The position numbers were made by a program, and so were the translations under genes. Positions 35,726-44,620 of a stretch of 64,000 nucleotides of DNA are shown here, piece after piece; positions within the stretch are counted from its first letter, which is position 1; the number at the start of each line of letters is the position of its first letter. This DNA is from Veillonella sp. GTDB taxonomy: Bacteria; Bacillota; Negativicutes; Veillonellales; Veillonellaceae. The stretch is from the NCBI RefSeq assembly GCF_041333735.1, contig NZ_JBGKFB010000001.1, forward strand, positions 1,932,501 through 1,996,500, given 5' to 3'. Below the pieces are notes generated by a model. That model worked only from the letters and a program-made list of their open reading frames with translations, was not told the origin of the DNA and did no database searches.

Positions 35726-36800
35726 TTGTATTAGCCTCCTGCATTTTTGCTGCTTGGTCAGCAGCATTTAAGGCTTGAATGATTTCATCTAGATCGCCAT
35801 TTAAAATAGCATCTAATTTATACAATGTTAAGTTAATACGATGATCTGTTACGCGACCTTGTGGATAGTTATAGGTACGAATACGTTCACTACGGTCACC
35901 TGTACCAACTTGGCTCTTACGGTCTGCTGCCATGCTAGAAATAGCCTCTTGTTCAGCTTGGTCTTGCAATTTTGCACGCAATACACGCATAGCTTTTTCA
36001 CGGTTTTGTAATTGAGAACGTTGGTCTTGACATGCTACAACGATACCAGATGGTAAGTGGGTAATACGAACAGCAGACTCAGTTTTATTGATATGCTGAC
36101 CACCCGCACCACTTGCACGATAGGTGTCGATTTTTAAGTCTTTTTCATTAACTTCAATATCAACATCTTCCATTTCTGGCAACACCGCTACTGTAACGGT
36201 AGATGTATGTACACGGCCTTGTGTTTCCGTAGCAGGTACACGTTGTACACGGTGTACACCAGATTCAAATTTCATCTTGGAGTATACATTTTCACCATCT
36301 ACGGAGAAAATAACCTCTTTAAAGCCACCTAGTTCAGGTTCATTGGCATCAATAATCTCGCAACGCCAGCCTTGGCTTTCCGCATATTTTGTATACATGC
36401 GGAACAAATCGCCTGCAAATAGTGCCGCTTCATCACCACCGGCACCACCGCGAATTTCAATGATAATGTTCTTATCATCATTAGGATCCTTAGGCAGTAA
36501 AAGGATTTGTAATTTCTCTTCTAATTCCTCTTTTTGAGGTTTTAGCTCTTTTAATTCCTCTTGTGCCATTTCACGGAATTCTTCATCCATGGATTTATCT
36601 TCAATAACTTCCATAGCTTCATCAATACCAGCTAATACTTTTTTATAAGTACGGAATGTTTCAACTGTTTCAGATAATTGAGCATGTTGACGTGTTAATT
36701 TACGCCATTCATCTTGGCGTGCAATCACTTCAGGGTCACTGATGCGCTGCTCCAGGTCCATAAATTTATCTTCAATAACTTGTAATTTATCTACTAACAT
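35718..36800 (-). CDS. prfA: peptide chain release factor 1
   Basis: RF1 recognises UAA and UAG and triggers release of the finished chain. At 360 aa it is full length. Seen: PCRF domain with IIEIRGGAGGDEAALFAGDL, the PAT tripeptide region (RVPATETQGR) and the catalytic GGQ in YRASGAGGQHINKTESAVR. It starts 2 bases after the stop of the DUF1385 gene. Confidence 0.98.
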   Translation of the reverse strand: MLVDKLQVIEDKFMDLEQRISDPEVIARQDEWRKLTRQHAQLSETVETFRTYKKVLAGIDEAMEVIEDKSMDEEFREMAQEELKELKPQKEELEEKLQILLLPKDPNDDKNIIIEIRGGAGGDEAALFAGDLFRMYTKYAESQGWRCEIIDANEPELGGFKEVIFSVDGENVYSKMKFESGVHRVQRVPATETQGRVHTSTVTVAVLPEMEDVDIEVNEKDLKIDTYRASGAGGQHINKTESAVRITHLPSGIVVACQDQRSQLQNREKAMRVLRAKLQDQAEQEAISSMAADRKSQVGTGDRSERIRTYNYPQGRVTDHRINLTLYKLDAILNGDLDEIIQALNAADQAAKMQEANTNV

Positions 36801-36802
36801 GT

Positions 36803-37693
36803 TTATTCCTCTTCATATGCATCACTCTCAGAAGGGCGAACCTCTTCAAGAGCTCGTATAGCGACTTCAATTTGATCATCTTCTGGTTCACGTGTGGTCA
36901 TGTACTGTAATGCAAGACCTGGTTTGATAAGAGCTTTCACAAAGGAATGCTCACTACGACCAGCAAGACGAATAACCTCGTATGCAATACCTGCTACCAC
37001 AGGCATAAGCAGTACGCGGCTCAGAATACGTTCTAACAGATTAGGCCAACCTAAAAAGGCAAATACAAAGATACTCACTACCATAACGATGAGTAAGAAG
37101 TTTGTACCACATCGAGCATGTAAACGACTTTGTTTACGAACGTTTTCTACAGTAAGAGGCAAGTCTAATTCATAGGTATGAATCGTTTTATGCTCGGCCC
37201 CATGATATTGGAAAACTCGTTGAATATCCTTCGTAAGCCCAATCCCCCAAATGTAGAGTAGAAAAAGAACTAAACGAATGACACCTTCAATGAGATTTAA
37301 TACTACATGATTATCCTGTACACCAGGAATAAATTTTACGATAAATGTAGGCAATGCCAAAAATACAGCTATCGCAAATATGGTGGAAATAACCATAGTA
37401 ATGGCAATTTCACTATTAGACATTTCTTCCTCTTCATCGCCAGCGGCTTTAGCGGAGAAGGACAATGCCTTCATGCCAATAACTAAAGATTCATAGAGGG
37501 CTACACAGCCCCGAAGAAATGGTTTTTTCAAAATTGGATATGTGTCAGCAATAGATTTTGTAGGCTCTTTTTGAACTACAATGGTTCCTGATGGTTCTCG
37601 TACAGCTGTTGCTGTAACACCAGGTCCCCTCATCATGACACCTTCGATCACAGCTTGTCCACCGACAAACTTTTTAATACGTTCTGTGTTCAC
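36803..37693 (-). CDS. DUF1385 membrane protein (YqhQ-like)
   Basis: This conserved membrane protein of unknown function is common in Firmicutes near prfA. Seen: VGGQAVIEGVMMRGPGVTA at the start, then four or more membrane segments (about 95-115, 130-150, 195-215, 220-240) and the signature YHGAEHKTIHTYE between them, rich in His and Glu and perhaps metal-binding. I choose GTG at 37693 (296 aa) because AGGAG lies 5 nt upstream; an upstream ATG lacks a site. Confidence 0.85.
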   Translation of the reverse strand: MNTERIKKFVGGQAVIEGVMMRGPGVTATAVREPSGTIVVQKEPTKSIADTYPILKKPFLRGCVALYESLVIGMKALSFSAKAAGDEEEEMSNSEIAITMVISTIFAIAVFLALPTFIVKFIPGVQDNHVVLNLIEGVIRLVLFLLYIWGIGLTKDIQRVFQYHGAEHKTIHTYELDLPLTVENVRKQSRLHARCGTNFLLIVMVVSIFVFAFLGWPNLLERILSRVLLMPVVAGIAYEVIRLAGRSEHSFVKALIKPGLALQYMTTREPEDDQIEVAIRALEEVRPSESDAYEEE

Positions 37694-37719
37694 AAGAGCT
37701 CCTCTCATAAACAAATAGA

Positions 37720-37740
37720 GGCAGAGCCCATAGCCCTGCC
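37720..37740 (-). terminator. hairpin between rpmE and the DUF1385 gene
   Basis: GGCAGGGCT / GGCTCTGCC pair with loop ATG, 26 bases after the rpmE stop. The following minus-strand sequence has only a broken T-run, so it may be a partial terminator that lets some transcript through to prfA. Confidence 0.5.
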
Positions 37741-37765
37741 AATAGATGCTACATTACATGACAAA

Positions 37766-37963
37766 TTATTTGCCGTAACGTTTGTTAAATTGTTCAATAC
37801 GACCACGAGCTTGAGCTGCGCGTTGTTGACCAGTGAAGAACGGATGGCATTTGGAGCAAACGTCTACACGAAGGTCTTCTTTTACAGAGCCAGTTTTGAA
37901 TGTGTTGCCACAACCGCAAGTTACTGTAGCTTCTTTATAGTCTGGATGAATACCTTGTTTCAT
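37766..37963 (-). CDS. rpmE: 50S ribosomal protein L31, zinc-binding form
   Basis: This is a small protein of the large ribosomal subunit that contacts the 30S head. The 65 aa from the ATG at 37963 (MKQGIHPDYKEATVTC) match L31; the extra 36 upstream codons of the open frame are not family sequence. AGAGG lies 8 nt upstream. The Cys pairs CGCG and CSKCH mark the zinc-binding (C+) form. The ending RIEQFNKRYGK is typical. It has its own promoter. Confidence 0.97.
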   Translation of the reverse strand: MKQGIHPDYKEATVTCGCGNTFKTGSVKEDLRVDVCSKCHPFFTGQQRAAQARGRIEQFNKRYGK

Positions 37964-38003
37964 TCTATACACCTCTTTCCGACAATCAATATTATTCTTA
38001 TAG

Positions 38004-38032
38004 ATTATAGCATGACATATGCACAAATGCAA
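38004..38032 (-). promoter_or_regulatory. rpmE promoter
   Basis: Minus strand TTGCAT, 17-base spacer, TATAAT; 40 bases before the rpmE start. Confidence 0.8.
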
Positions 38033-38042
38033 GTTGCCAATA

Positions 38043-38312
38043 CTATTCCTTGGATGCTTGTTTTTCTTCAATAGACTCAGCTAAGATGGTCTCTAAGTCA
38101 CTTTCATTAAGGATGTCACGCAATGCGATGAGCTCCTCTAAGGAAAGGGTAATACCCTTTTTCATGCTTGTATATTCACTATCCCAAGCACGAAGGTCAA
38201 ACTTAGGATTATATTTACCCCAGCTAGTGCATGTTAATTGTTTTTTCCAACCGTCTTTATCTTCAGATAAAGTACCAATAACTTTGAAGATTTCAAAATT
38301 AATAACAGCCAT
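38043..38312 (-). CDS. YdbC-like PC4-fold single-stranded nucleic acid binding protein
   Basis: The 89-aa protein has the pattern of the YdbC/PC4 family: FEIFKVIGTLSEDKDGWKK, then PKFDLRAWDSEYTSMKKG and a C-terminal helix (LSLEELIALRDIL). YdbC relatives bind single-stranded DNA or RNA as dimers. The ATG at 38312 has AGGAGG just upstream; the longer frame adds 13 unlike residues. Its role in this organism is unknown. Confidence 0.8.
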   Translation of the reverse strand: MAVINFEIFKVIGTLSEDKDGWKKQLTCTSWGKYNPKFDLRAWDSEYTSMKKGITLSLEELIALRDILNESDLETILAESIEEKQASKE

Positions 38313-38393
38313 GGGTCCTCCTTTCTTACACATTCGTGTAGTATGTTTCATACCTACTATATTTAGTAGTTTATATTTTTTAGGATACGATAT

Positions 38394-38422
38394 ATTTTAA
38401 ACTAAATATTAGACTTTTACAA
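38394..38422 (-). promoter_or_regulatory. promoter of the YdbC-like gene
   Basis: Minus strand TTGTAA, 17-base spacer, TAAAAT. It abuts the stop of the upstream gene. A small hairpin (CTACTA / TAGTAG, 38353-38368) follows in the leader. Confidence 0.55.
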
Positions 38423-39862
38423 TTAGTTTTTATAATCGCTATAATCTTCAATATCAATAGATGTTGTTGGTGGCATAACTTGAGCGCCTAATTCATCTAC
38501 TATAGATTTCCAATCCTCTGTCGCTTCTGTCACAGCCTTGATATACGCTTCATCAGCTGCTTGAACAGATGTGATTAGTTGAGCCTCATTGTTAACATCT
38601 AACACGCGTCGACGTACACTGCTAAGCATATAACCGAATGACTCATCTGTTTGAACGAGCATGGAAACTTCTTGAATCAATGTTTGACCAATAGTGCTAC
38701 AGAAGTATGCATACCACATATAGGCTAATTCAGCATCTGGGAACATCCAATAGATGTCTTCTTTTGGTTCTTCTGTAGTAATATCTACATCTACATGGTC
38801 TGTATGACGTTTAAATGTAAGGAAATAAGCGCCATTTTCAATAAGAGCATTACGACCTAATTCAGAAACTCGGCTGTCGATACAGTAAATACCATCTTGT
38901 CCTAAGGCTACATCAGTTTGACCACCTGGTAGCAAAATAGAACGCAACGACAAGCCATAATTTAATACGGTAAAGACGGGCAATTGCGCAAATACACCAT
39001 GAGGCAATGGAATATAATTAATCGTTTTCCATTCTTCGCCAACGCGTTCACGAAGGCCAACACGCATCTTTTTAACATCATATTTGCCATATACAATTTC
39101 ATAGGCTCCTAATGGAGTCCACTCACGGATAGCTTCCACACGCTTTTGATTCAAGAAGAATTGCAATGCCATATTATTCAAACCTAATTGATTTTGAGCC
39201 ATCGTTGCAGGTAAGAATAATTGTGCAGTTCCTTCCGGGACAAGATTATGTAAACCATTAGCCACTTCTTCCACAATATCTTCAGAGGATTGGAACATGC
39301 CAACCGTTCCTGTAAAGATATGATCAAAATAGCTGCGATGAGGCCATTGATTAATAATTTGCGCCATCGGATATAAACGTGTCAAAATGCTATAACACAC
39401 TGGAGATGCCGTATAAAGCACAACTTTTTTATCTTCATAAGATTGAAGGATTTCTTCAATCATACTTGTGTATTCTTCTACATAAGCATATAGAACGAGT
39501 TCGCCCGTTTTACTATGGGCTTCGATACTTTCACGAACAGGAGTCTCCCAGATAGTACCAACATCTAGACCATCTAAAATACCTGTGTCGCTAATAAAAT
39601 CAAATAATTCGACTCTAAAGGAAGGACCATATAGAGCTTGGAATGTATTCAAATCATATGGAACAGGGCCAAAAGACTCTACTGTAGATTTTTCCGCTAA
39701 CGCATATAAATCATCAGCCGTAACGCCCCACTCACGGGAGCTAGCATTACTAGAAATTAATTGATCTAACACTTTAAAACGCATTAACTCATTTACAATA
39801 TCAATACCTTCAATGCCATGAGTAGCACAAAGGGCAATAAATTCTTCGTTATTTACTTTCAT
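38423..39862 (-). CDS. unrecognised 479-aa protein, possible degenerate DNA methylase fold
   Basis: I do not recognise this gene. It has no signal peptide or membrane segment. After a helical, acidic N-terminal part (1-110), residues about 120-250 have alternating strand/helix pattern: GELVLYAYVEE, VVLYTASPVCYSILTRLY, YFDHIFTG, LVPEGTAQLFLPATMAQN, then FFLNQKRVEAIREWTP. That order resembles N6-adenine methylases, but the SAM glycine motif and NPPF/Y are missing. The C-terminal part is beta-rich, then helical. AAGG precedes the ATG. It ends the run after nth, whose stop overlaps the leader by a single base gap. Confidence 0.75.
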   Translation of the reverse strand: MKVNNEEFIALCATHGIEGIDIVNELMRFKVLDQLISSNASSREWGVTADDLYALAEKSTVESFGPVPYDLNTFQALYGPSFRVELFDFISDTGILDGLDVGTIWETPVRESIEAHSKTGELVLYAYVEEYTSMIEEILQSYEDKKVVLYTASPVCYSILTRLYPMAQIINQWPHRSYFDHIFTGTVGMFQSSEDIVEEVANGLHNLVPEGTAQLFLPATMAQNQLGLNNMALQFFLNQKRVEAIREWTPLGAYEIVYGKYDVKKMRVGLRERVGEEWKTINYIPLPHGVFAQLPVFTVLNYGLSLRSILLPGGQTDVALGQDGIYCIDSRVSELGRNALIENGAYFLTFKRHTDHVDVDITTEEPKEDIYWMFPDAELAYMWYAYFCSTIGQTLIQEVSMLVQTDESFGYMLSSVRRRVLDVNNEAQLITSVQAADEAYIKAVTEATEDWKSIVDELGAQVMPPTTSIDIEDYSDYKN

Positions 39863-39863
39863 A

Positions 39864-40499
39864 TTAAACCTTTCCAGCTGAAGGACATAAGTGATTTAAA
39901 AAACATTCTTCACATAATGGCTTACGAGCCTTACATAGTTTACGACCATGATAAATCAACCAGTGATGGGCAGCAGCCCAATCCTCTTTAGGAATTGCCT
40001 TCTGCAACTTTAATTCCATCTCTTCTGGTGTTTTAGCAATTCCCAGTTTTAATCGGTTAGACACACGGAATACATGAGTATCTACAGCAATCGCTGGCGT
40101 ACCAAACAATACAGATACTACCACATTTGCAGTCTTACGACCTACACCAGGTAATTCAACGAGTTGATCAAACTCCCGTGGCACTTCCCCATGGTATTGT
40201 TCTACTAGAATCTGACAAGTTGCAATCAAATTTTTGGCTTTAGATTTATAAAGGCCACAGTCCTTAATCAGAGTTTCTAATTTGGTAACCCCAACTGCTA
40301 GCATCTTAGCCGGATGATTTAGTTCAGGAAATAACCGTTTAGTAACGATATTAACTCTCTCATCCGTACATTGTGCAGATAATACAACTGCCACTAATAA
40401 TTCAAATTCATTTGTATACTCAAGGGCAGGTTTTGCATCAAAATAATGCTCTTCCAATAATTTCAATTGCTCTGCCTTTATTGCTTTTGTTACACGCAT
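39864..40499 (-). CDS. nth: endonuclease III
   Basis: This bifunctional DNA glycosylase/AP lyase removes oxidised pyrimidines. Seen: helix-hairpin-helix with catalytic Lys (LPGVGRKTANVV), catalytic Asp (AVDTHVFRVSNR) and the [4Fe-4S] ligands spaced Cys-x6-Cys-x2-Cys-x5-Cys at the C-terminus. The ATG at 40499 gives 211 aa; AAGGAG lies 6 nt upstream, and the extra 19 codons are not family sequence. It is divergent from the DUF896 gene. Confidence 0.97.
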   Translation of the reverse strand: MRVTKAIKAEQLKLLEEHYFDAKPALEYTNEFELLVAVVLSAQCTDERVNIVTKRLFPELNHPAKMLAVGVTKLETLIKDCGLYKSKAKNLIATCQILVEQYHGEVPREFDQLVELPGVGRKTANVVVSVLFGTPAIAVDTHVFRVSNRLKLGIAKTPEEMELKLQKAIPKEDWAAAHHWLIYHGRKLCKARKPLCEECFLNHLCPSAGKV

Positions 40500-40578
40500 A
40501 CAGCTCTCCTTTCTCACTTGTGAAAGTACAGTCGCGTACAACTTATATCTTACCATACGTATTCATTTAGTTCTATGT

Positions 40579-40584
40579 TATAAT
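40579..40584 (+). promoter_or_regulatory. candidate -10 element of the DUF896 gene
   Basis: TATAAT lies 39 bases before the start in the divergent nth/DUF896 region. No consensus -35 sits at 16-18 bases. Confidence 0.35.
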
Positions 40585-40622
40585 AAATCATGTTATTCTA
40601 ATATAGAATACAGGAGGTCAAT

Positions 40623-40892
40623 ATGAGCAATATTAACGATACATTAAAACGTATAAATGAACTAGCAGCAAAGAAAAAATCTGGGCAACAACTCACACCA
40701 GAGGAATTAGCAGAAAAAAAAGAACTTTATGAGATTTACTTAAGCTTCATTCGAGGCCAAATCACAGATACATTGGACCGTGTTGAATTCGTGGATCCAG
40801 AAACAGGTGAACGTACAGCTCCTAAACGAGCACTTGAAGACTTGGCTAAAGAAGCTGACCAAGATATTAAAGAACATAAAGACATTCACTAA
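40623..40892 (+). CDS. DUF896 (YnzC-like) small protein
   Basis: This 89-aa cytoplasmic protein belongs to the DUF896/UPF0291 family. Seen: two N-terminal helices with INELAAKKKSGQQLTPEELAEK, then YLSFIRGQITDTLDRVEFVDPETG. Relatives fold as a helical hairpin; function is unknown, with links to the SOS regulon in B. subtilis. AGGAGG lies 6 nt upstream. It is a monocistronic + strand gene ending in a strong terminator. Confidence 0.9.
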   Translation: MSNINDTLKRINELAAKKKSGQQLTPEELAEKKELYEIYLSFIRGQITDTLDRVEFVDPETGERTAPKRALEDLAKEADQDIKEHKDIH

Positions 40893-40898
40893 TGCAAG

Positions 40899-40932
40899 AA
40901 AAGCCACTTGATACATGGATCAAGTGGCTTTT
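40899..40932. terminator. bidirectional terminator between DUF896 gene and aminotransferase
   Basis: AAAAGCCACTTGA and its complement pair around an 8-nt loop, with A- and T-runs on the two sides, serving both convergent genes. Confidence 0.85.
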
Positions 40933-40953
40933 CACATAAGGTTTACTTATCTA

Positions 40954-42201
40954 TTATAATTTACCAAAGCGTTTCATAGCATTATAAATTTTTTCAGCTA
41001 GTCCTGTCATTTGGAATTTAGGAATACCACAAGCAGCTACGCGAATACCATTAGCTAAAGCGATAACATAGATATGTTCTTTTTTCAACTCTTCACAAAT
41101 AGCATTAGCAGAATCTGTAGGAATCGTAATAAAGAAACCACCGCGATATGGTAACATAGGAAGACCAACTTGTGCTGCTTCTTGTTTAAATATATCAGCA
41201 CGATCGCGAATCAATTGATAATAGCAATTACGTTCATCTTCATAAGCTTTAAACTTAGCTGGATCAGCTACAATATTTGCCATTGTACGCATTGCAGGGC
41301 GGCAAATATTAGACCATGTAGCACGGCTTGTAGATTTGTTGATTTCTAAAAATTCATCAGCAATTTCTTCATCATCAGAAATACCAATCAAGGCACCTAC
41401 ACGTTGACCATACATAGTGAATCCTTTAGACAAGCTATAGCAAACACATGTAAGGATTTCTTTTGGCAAATGACTGAATTTACTAAAGAATGCACGAACC
41501 TCTTCTTTTTCACCAGAATAATCAAGGTATGCTACATCAATGCCAATGATTACATTATTACGGCCTATAGCAACCAGTTCTTTCAAGAAGTTAAGGATAG
41601 ATTCCCAATCTTTATCCTCTATAGAGTAACCTGTTGGGTTATTACCAGGTGTATTAAACACAATTAAAACATTTGTTTGTTTCGCAGCTAATTCATTTAC
41701 ACGATTTTGGAACGCTTCATGGTTAAAGTTATTATGTTCATCAAATAAAGAATACGTAACAAGTGTACGACCTACATCGCTACAAATTATACGATAGGCA
41801 CCCCAGAACCAATCAGCAGTCAATACCTCATCACCAGGTTCTGTATAGTTATGAATTAAGTGATGGATACCGCCAGTACCACCAGCTGTAGCGATGCTAC
41901 GGATGTGACCTTCTGGACGAGAATTACCAAAACATTCTTTCTCAGCAGCTGCTAAAAACTCTGGAATACCTGCAATTGGGGCATAACCAATATGTTCAGT
42001 GTCATTAAGACCCAAATATTCTTCTTTAACGGTTTTGAGGAAAACTAATTTGCCATCTTCATCGTGAATAGCACCTAAAGTACCATTTACAACGTTCTCT
42101 CGACCATTTTCTTTAGCATCAGCTAATGCTTGTCCAGCAGTTACGAAGATCACATCTTTAAGTTTTTTCCCTTTCGCATGTTTTGCAGCAACACTTGTCA
42201 T
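40954..42201 (-). CDS. aspartate/aromatic-type aminotransferase (fold type I)
   Basis: This PLP-dependent aminotransferase has the full set of cofactor residues: FNTPGNNPTG (Asn), DVAYLDYSG (Asp, Tyr), CYSLSKGFTMYGQRVG (Schiff-base Lys) and ANGIRVAACG (substrate carboxylate Arg). At 415 aa it is closest in wording to aspartate/aromatic aminotransferases; which amino acid it prefers cannot be told. GGATGG precedes the ATG. It appears monocistronic. Confidence 0.9.
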   Translation of the reverse strand: MTSVAAKHAKGKKLKDVIFVTAGQALADAKENGRENVVNGTLGAIHDEDGKLVFLKTVKEEYLGLNDTEHIGYAPIAGIPEFLAAAEKECFGNSRPEGHIRSIATAGGTGGIHHLIHNYTEPGDEVLTADWFWGAYRIICSDVGRTLVTYSLFDEHNNFNHEAFQNRVNELAAKQTNVLIVFNTPGNNPTGYSIEDKDWESILNFLKELVAIGRNNVIIGIDVAYLDYSGEKEEVRAFFSKFSHLPKEILTCVCYSLSKGFTMYGQRVGALIGISDDEEIADEFLEINKSTSRATWSNICRPAMRTMANIVADPAKFKAYEDERNCYYQLIRDRADIFKQEAAQVGLPMLPYRGGFFITIPTDSANAICEELKKEHIYVIALANGIRVAACGIPKFQMTGLAEKIYNAMKRFGKL

Positions 42202-42366
42202 AACTTACACCATCCTATCTAAAATGAATTATTACATATTTATCATACCTAAACTTATTTAATTATACAATGTGTATTTAGAAAATATATTGTATACATA
42301 AGAAATAATATTAACTACTAAAAAATATATTATAAAATTAAGGTGTATAGCATAATAAGAGATTTC

Positions 42367-42406
42367 ATACAAAAAATATTTATAAATAATATATCATTTT
42401 TTGTAT
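42367..42406. repeat. AT-rich inverted repeat in the aminotransferase/OMP spacer
   Basis: ATACAAAAAAT and ATTTTTTGTAT lie 18 bases apart within a 244-base spacer that is otherwise AT-rich and without an open frame. A TATAAT (minus strand, near 42264) may serve the aminotransferase but lacks a good -35. Confidence 0.5.
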
Positions 42407-42412
42407 ATAAAA

Positions 42413-42438
42413 AAAGACCACTCATTTGAGTGGTCTTT
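42413..42438 (-). terminator. terminator of the outer-membrane protein gene
   Basis: The stem AAAGACCACTCA / TGAGTGGTCTTT (loop TT) is followed by TTTTT on the minus strand, 8 bases after the stop. Confidence 0.9.
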
Positions 42439-42445
42439 AGTATCC

Positions 42446-43015
42446 TTAGAAGGAGTAGCCTACACCAGCGTGTAAACCATTTGCAGTTTTATCGTTATCA
42501 TTTACGCTATATTTATCATAGCCATAGTATACATTCAAGTCTACATCAGGGCGAACTTCATATTGAGCACCTACTTGGTAAGTTTGCTTAATATCATTGC
42601 CCCAACCAGCTTTAGCAAAACCGTTAACTTTTTCTGTCAATGGTACATGACCAATAACACCAACTTGGAAACCTAATTCAGTATCATTTGTACGAATTGC
42701 AGTACCAGCACCATATACGTTAACATTTGGATGCACTTTATAAACTAATGCTAATTGATGATTTTTAATGTCACCATTTTTTGCATTTAATTTATCATAA
42801 GAATATTGTACTGCAGTTTTATCAGAAAGATCGTGTTGCAAAGAAACACCAAAACCGTCGTTGCTATTGCCGCCACCTTTAGATACATGTTGTTTAAATG
42901 CATAATCAGCTTGTACTTTAGTGGAACCGTCGCTAATTTTTGTTACAGGTGCTGCAGCGAATGCACTACCTGCTACAACTGTTGCTGCTAGAGTTAATAA
43001 TACTAATTTCTTCAT
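42446..43015 (-). CDS. small outer-membrane beta-barrel protein
   Basis: It begins with a clear signal peptide (MKKLVLLTLAATVVAGSAFA, cleavage after AFA). The 168-aa mature part is a series of alternating strands (VQADYAFK, GVSLQHDL, AVQYSYDKL, HQLALVYKV, VNVYGAGTAI and so on), ending GVGYSF with the terminal Phe of outer-membrane barrels. About eight strands fit an OmpA/Opa-size barrel. AGGAGG precedes the ATG. A TATAAT lies at 43080-43085 in the gap after ftsZ, and a palindrome in the leader. Ligand or role is unknown. Confidence 0.85.
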   Translation of the reverse strand: MKKLVLLTLAATVVAGSAFAAAPVTKISDGSTKVQADYAFKQHVSKGGGNSNDGFGVSLQHDLSDKTAVQYSYDKLNAKNGDIKNHQLALVYKVHPNVNVYGAGTAIRTNDTELGFQVGVIGHVPLTEKVNGFAKAGWGNDIKQTYQVGAQYEVRPDVDLNVYYGYDKYSVNDNDKTANGLHAGVGYSF

Positions 43016-43030
43016 TTGTACCTCCTATAC

Positions 43031-43048
43031 ACATATCTCAAGATATGT
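43031..43048. promoter_or_regulatory. palindrome in the OMP leader
   Basis: ACATATCT and AGATATGT around a 2-base centre, 16 bases before the start codon and adjoining the ribosome site; it may act as an operator or mask the site. Confidence 0.4.
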
Positions 43049-43096
43049 CTTACTAAGTTACTTATTTACGAATGTTTTTATTATACATTCTATAAA

Positions 43097-44137
43097 TTAG
43101 CGTTTCATGAATACAGGGATATCTGGGATACCGCTGTTAGTTGTTGTAGTGGATGCTGGACGAGATGTTGTAGTTGTTTTACCGAATTCTGGTACGCTTT
43201 TAGCGTTATTGCCAAAACCAGTTGCTACAACAGTAACTTGAACTTTATCGCCTAAGCTTTCATCAATAACAGAACCGAAGATGATATTTGCATCAGGATC
43301 TGCTGCATCAGAAATAATTTGAGCTGCTTCATTCACTTCAAAAATACCCAAATCGGAGCTACCAGAAATATTAAGCAAGATACCTTTTGCACCATCAATG
43401 GAAGTTTCCAACAATGGGCTATTGATAGCCATTTTAGCAGCATCTGCAGCACGGTTTTCACCTGTACCTTCACCAATACCCATCAATGCTTCGCCTTGAT
43501 TAGTCATGATAGTTTTAACGTCTGCAAAGTCGAGGTTGATTAAACCAGGAATTTGAATCAAATCAGAAATACCTTTGATACCTTGACGAAGAACTTCATC
43601 AGCTTTACTAAAAGCATCAGATACGGAACATTTTTTATCTACTACTTGTAATAATTTATCATTAGGAATAACGATGATTGTATCAACTTTTTGAGTCAAG
43701 AACTCAATGCCTTTTTCTGCTGCAGCACGACGACGTTTGCCTTCAAATGCGAAAGGTTTAGTTACAACGCCTACTGTTAATGCACCAACTTCTTTAGCAC
43801 ATTCAGCTACGATTGGAGCAGCACCAGTACCAGTACCACCGCCCATACCAGCAGTTACGAATACCATATCAGCACCTTCAAGTGCTTTAGTGATTTCTTC
43901 ACGACTTTCTTGAGCTGCTTCTTCACCGATTTGTGGATTAGCACCTGCGCCAAGACCTTTAGTAACTTTTTCACCGATTTGAATTGTTACATCCGCTTTA
44001 GACAATTCAAGCACTTGGTTTTCTGTATTAACAGCTAAAAATTGAACACCTTTAATTTGGTTATCAACCATACGATTAACAGCGTTATTACCGCCGCCAC
44101 CAACACCGATAACTTTAATATTTGCAAAATCAGACAT
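43097..44137 (-). CDS. ftsZ: cell division protein FtsZ
   Basis: FtsZ is the tubulin-like GTPase that forms the division ring. Seen: VGGGGNNAVNRM, the tubulin signature GGGTGTGAAP, the T7 loop NLDFADVKTIM, and the C-terminal partner-binding peptide DIPVFMKR after a short Thr/Ser-rich linker (about 315-338). Its 346 aa are slightly short because of the linker. It is the last gene of the dcw cluster. No ftsA precedes it; the small basic protein gene does, 138 bases upstream. Confidence 0.98.
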   Translation of the reverse strand: MSDFANIKVIGVGGGGNNAVNRMVDNQIKGVQFLAVNTENQVLELSKADVTIQIGEKVTKGLGAGANPQIGEEAAQESREEITKALEGADMVFVTAGMGGGTGTGAAPIVAECAKEVGALTVGVVTKPFAFEGKRRRAAAEKGIEFLTQKVDTIIVIPNDKLLQVVDKKCSVSDAFSKADEVLRQGIKGISDLIQIPGLINLDFADVKTIMTNQGEALMGIGEGTGENRAADAAKMAINSPLLETSIDGAKGILLNISGSSDLGIFEVNEAAQIISDAADPDANIIFGSVIDESLGDKVQVTVVATGFGNNAKSVPEFGKTTTTSRPASTTTTNSGIPDIPVFMKR

Positions 44138-44275
44138 TGAACTTCCTCCTCTTATCGTTATCTATCGTATCAATATACGTCCCAATGTATCGATTTATAT
44201 ACTGACTATCTTATAACAATTACATTTATTTTACACTAAAATTTAAAAACTTTCCACTATATAGAATGTGATTTA

Positions 44276-44620
44276 TTAGAACCGCTTAGTCATAATTATC
44301 TTGCGTATAGCGCCTACATTAATAAATACACGCAACCCAAACCCAATAAGGGCCACATAGTATAGGTTAATGCCTATTAAATCACCAACATATACAAGAA
44401 TAACAGCTAATACCATATTTGAAAAGAACCCAATGACAAAGTTACTGAGATCAAAGGTTCTTTCCAATGCTGCTCGACTGCCACCAAATACTGCATCTAA
44501 AGCTGCTAGAACAGCTACAGAAGTATAATTCGAATAACTAGCGGGGATATGAAGTGGTGCTATCCATCCTAAGATAGCCCCTATAATTAGGCCAATGATG
44601 GCAAAGATATAGATATTCAT
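44276..44620 (-). CDS. sbp: small basic family protein (Sbp, DUF1290)
   Basis: This 114-aa inner-membrane protein has three or four membrane segments and the DUF1290 pattern (IGAILGWIAPLHIP, VAVLAALDAVFGGSRAALE, RKIIMTKRF). In B. subtilis sbp lies between divIB-ylxWX and ftsA-ftsZ. Its function is unknown, though linked to division by position. It overlaps the DUF881 gene by 4 bases; AGGAGG precedes its ATG. Confidence 0.9.
   Translation of the reverse strand: MNIYIFAIIGLIIGAILGWIAPLHIPASYSNYTSVAVLAALDAVFGGSRAALERTFDLSNFVIGFFSNMVLAVILVYVGDLIGINLYYVALIGFGLRVFINVGAIRKIIMTKRF

Noticed and set aside
37964..38071. 101-codon frame as an extended L31 protein
   Set aside because: L31 starts at MKQGIHPDYK; the promoter for rpmE lies inside the extension.
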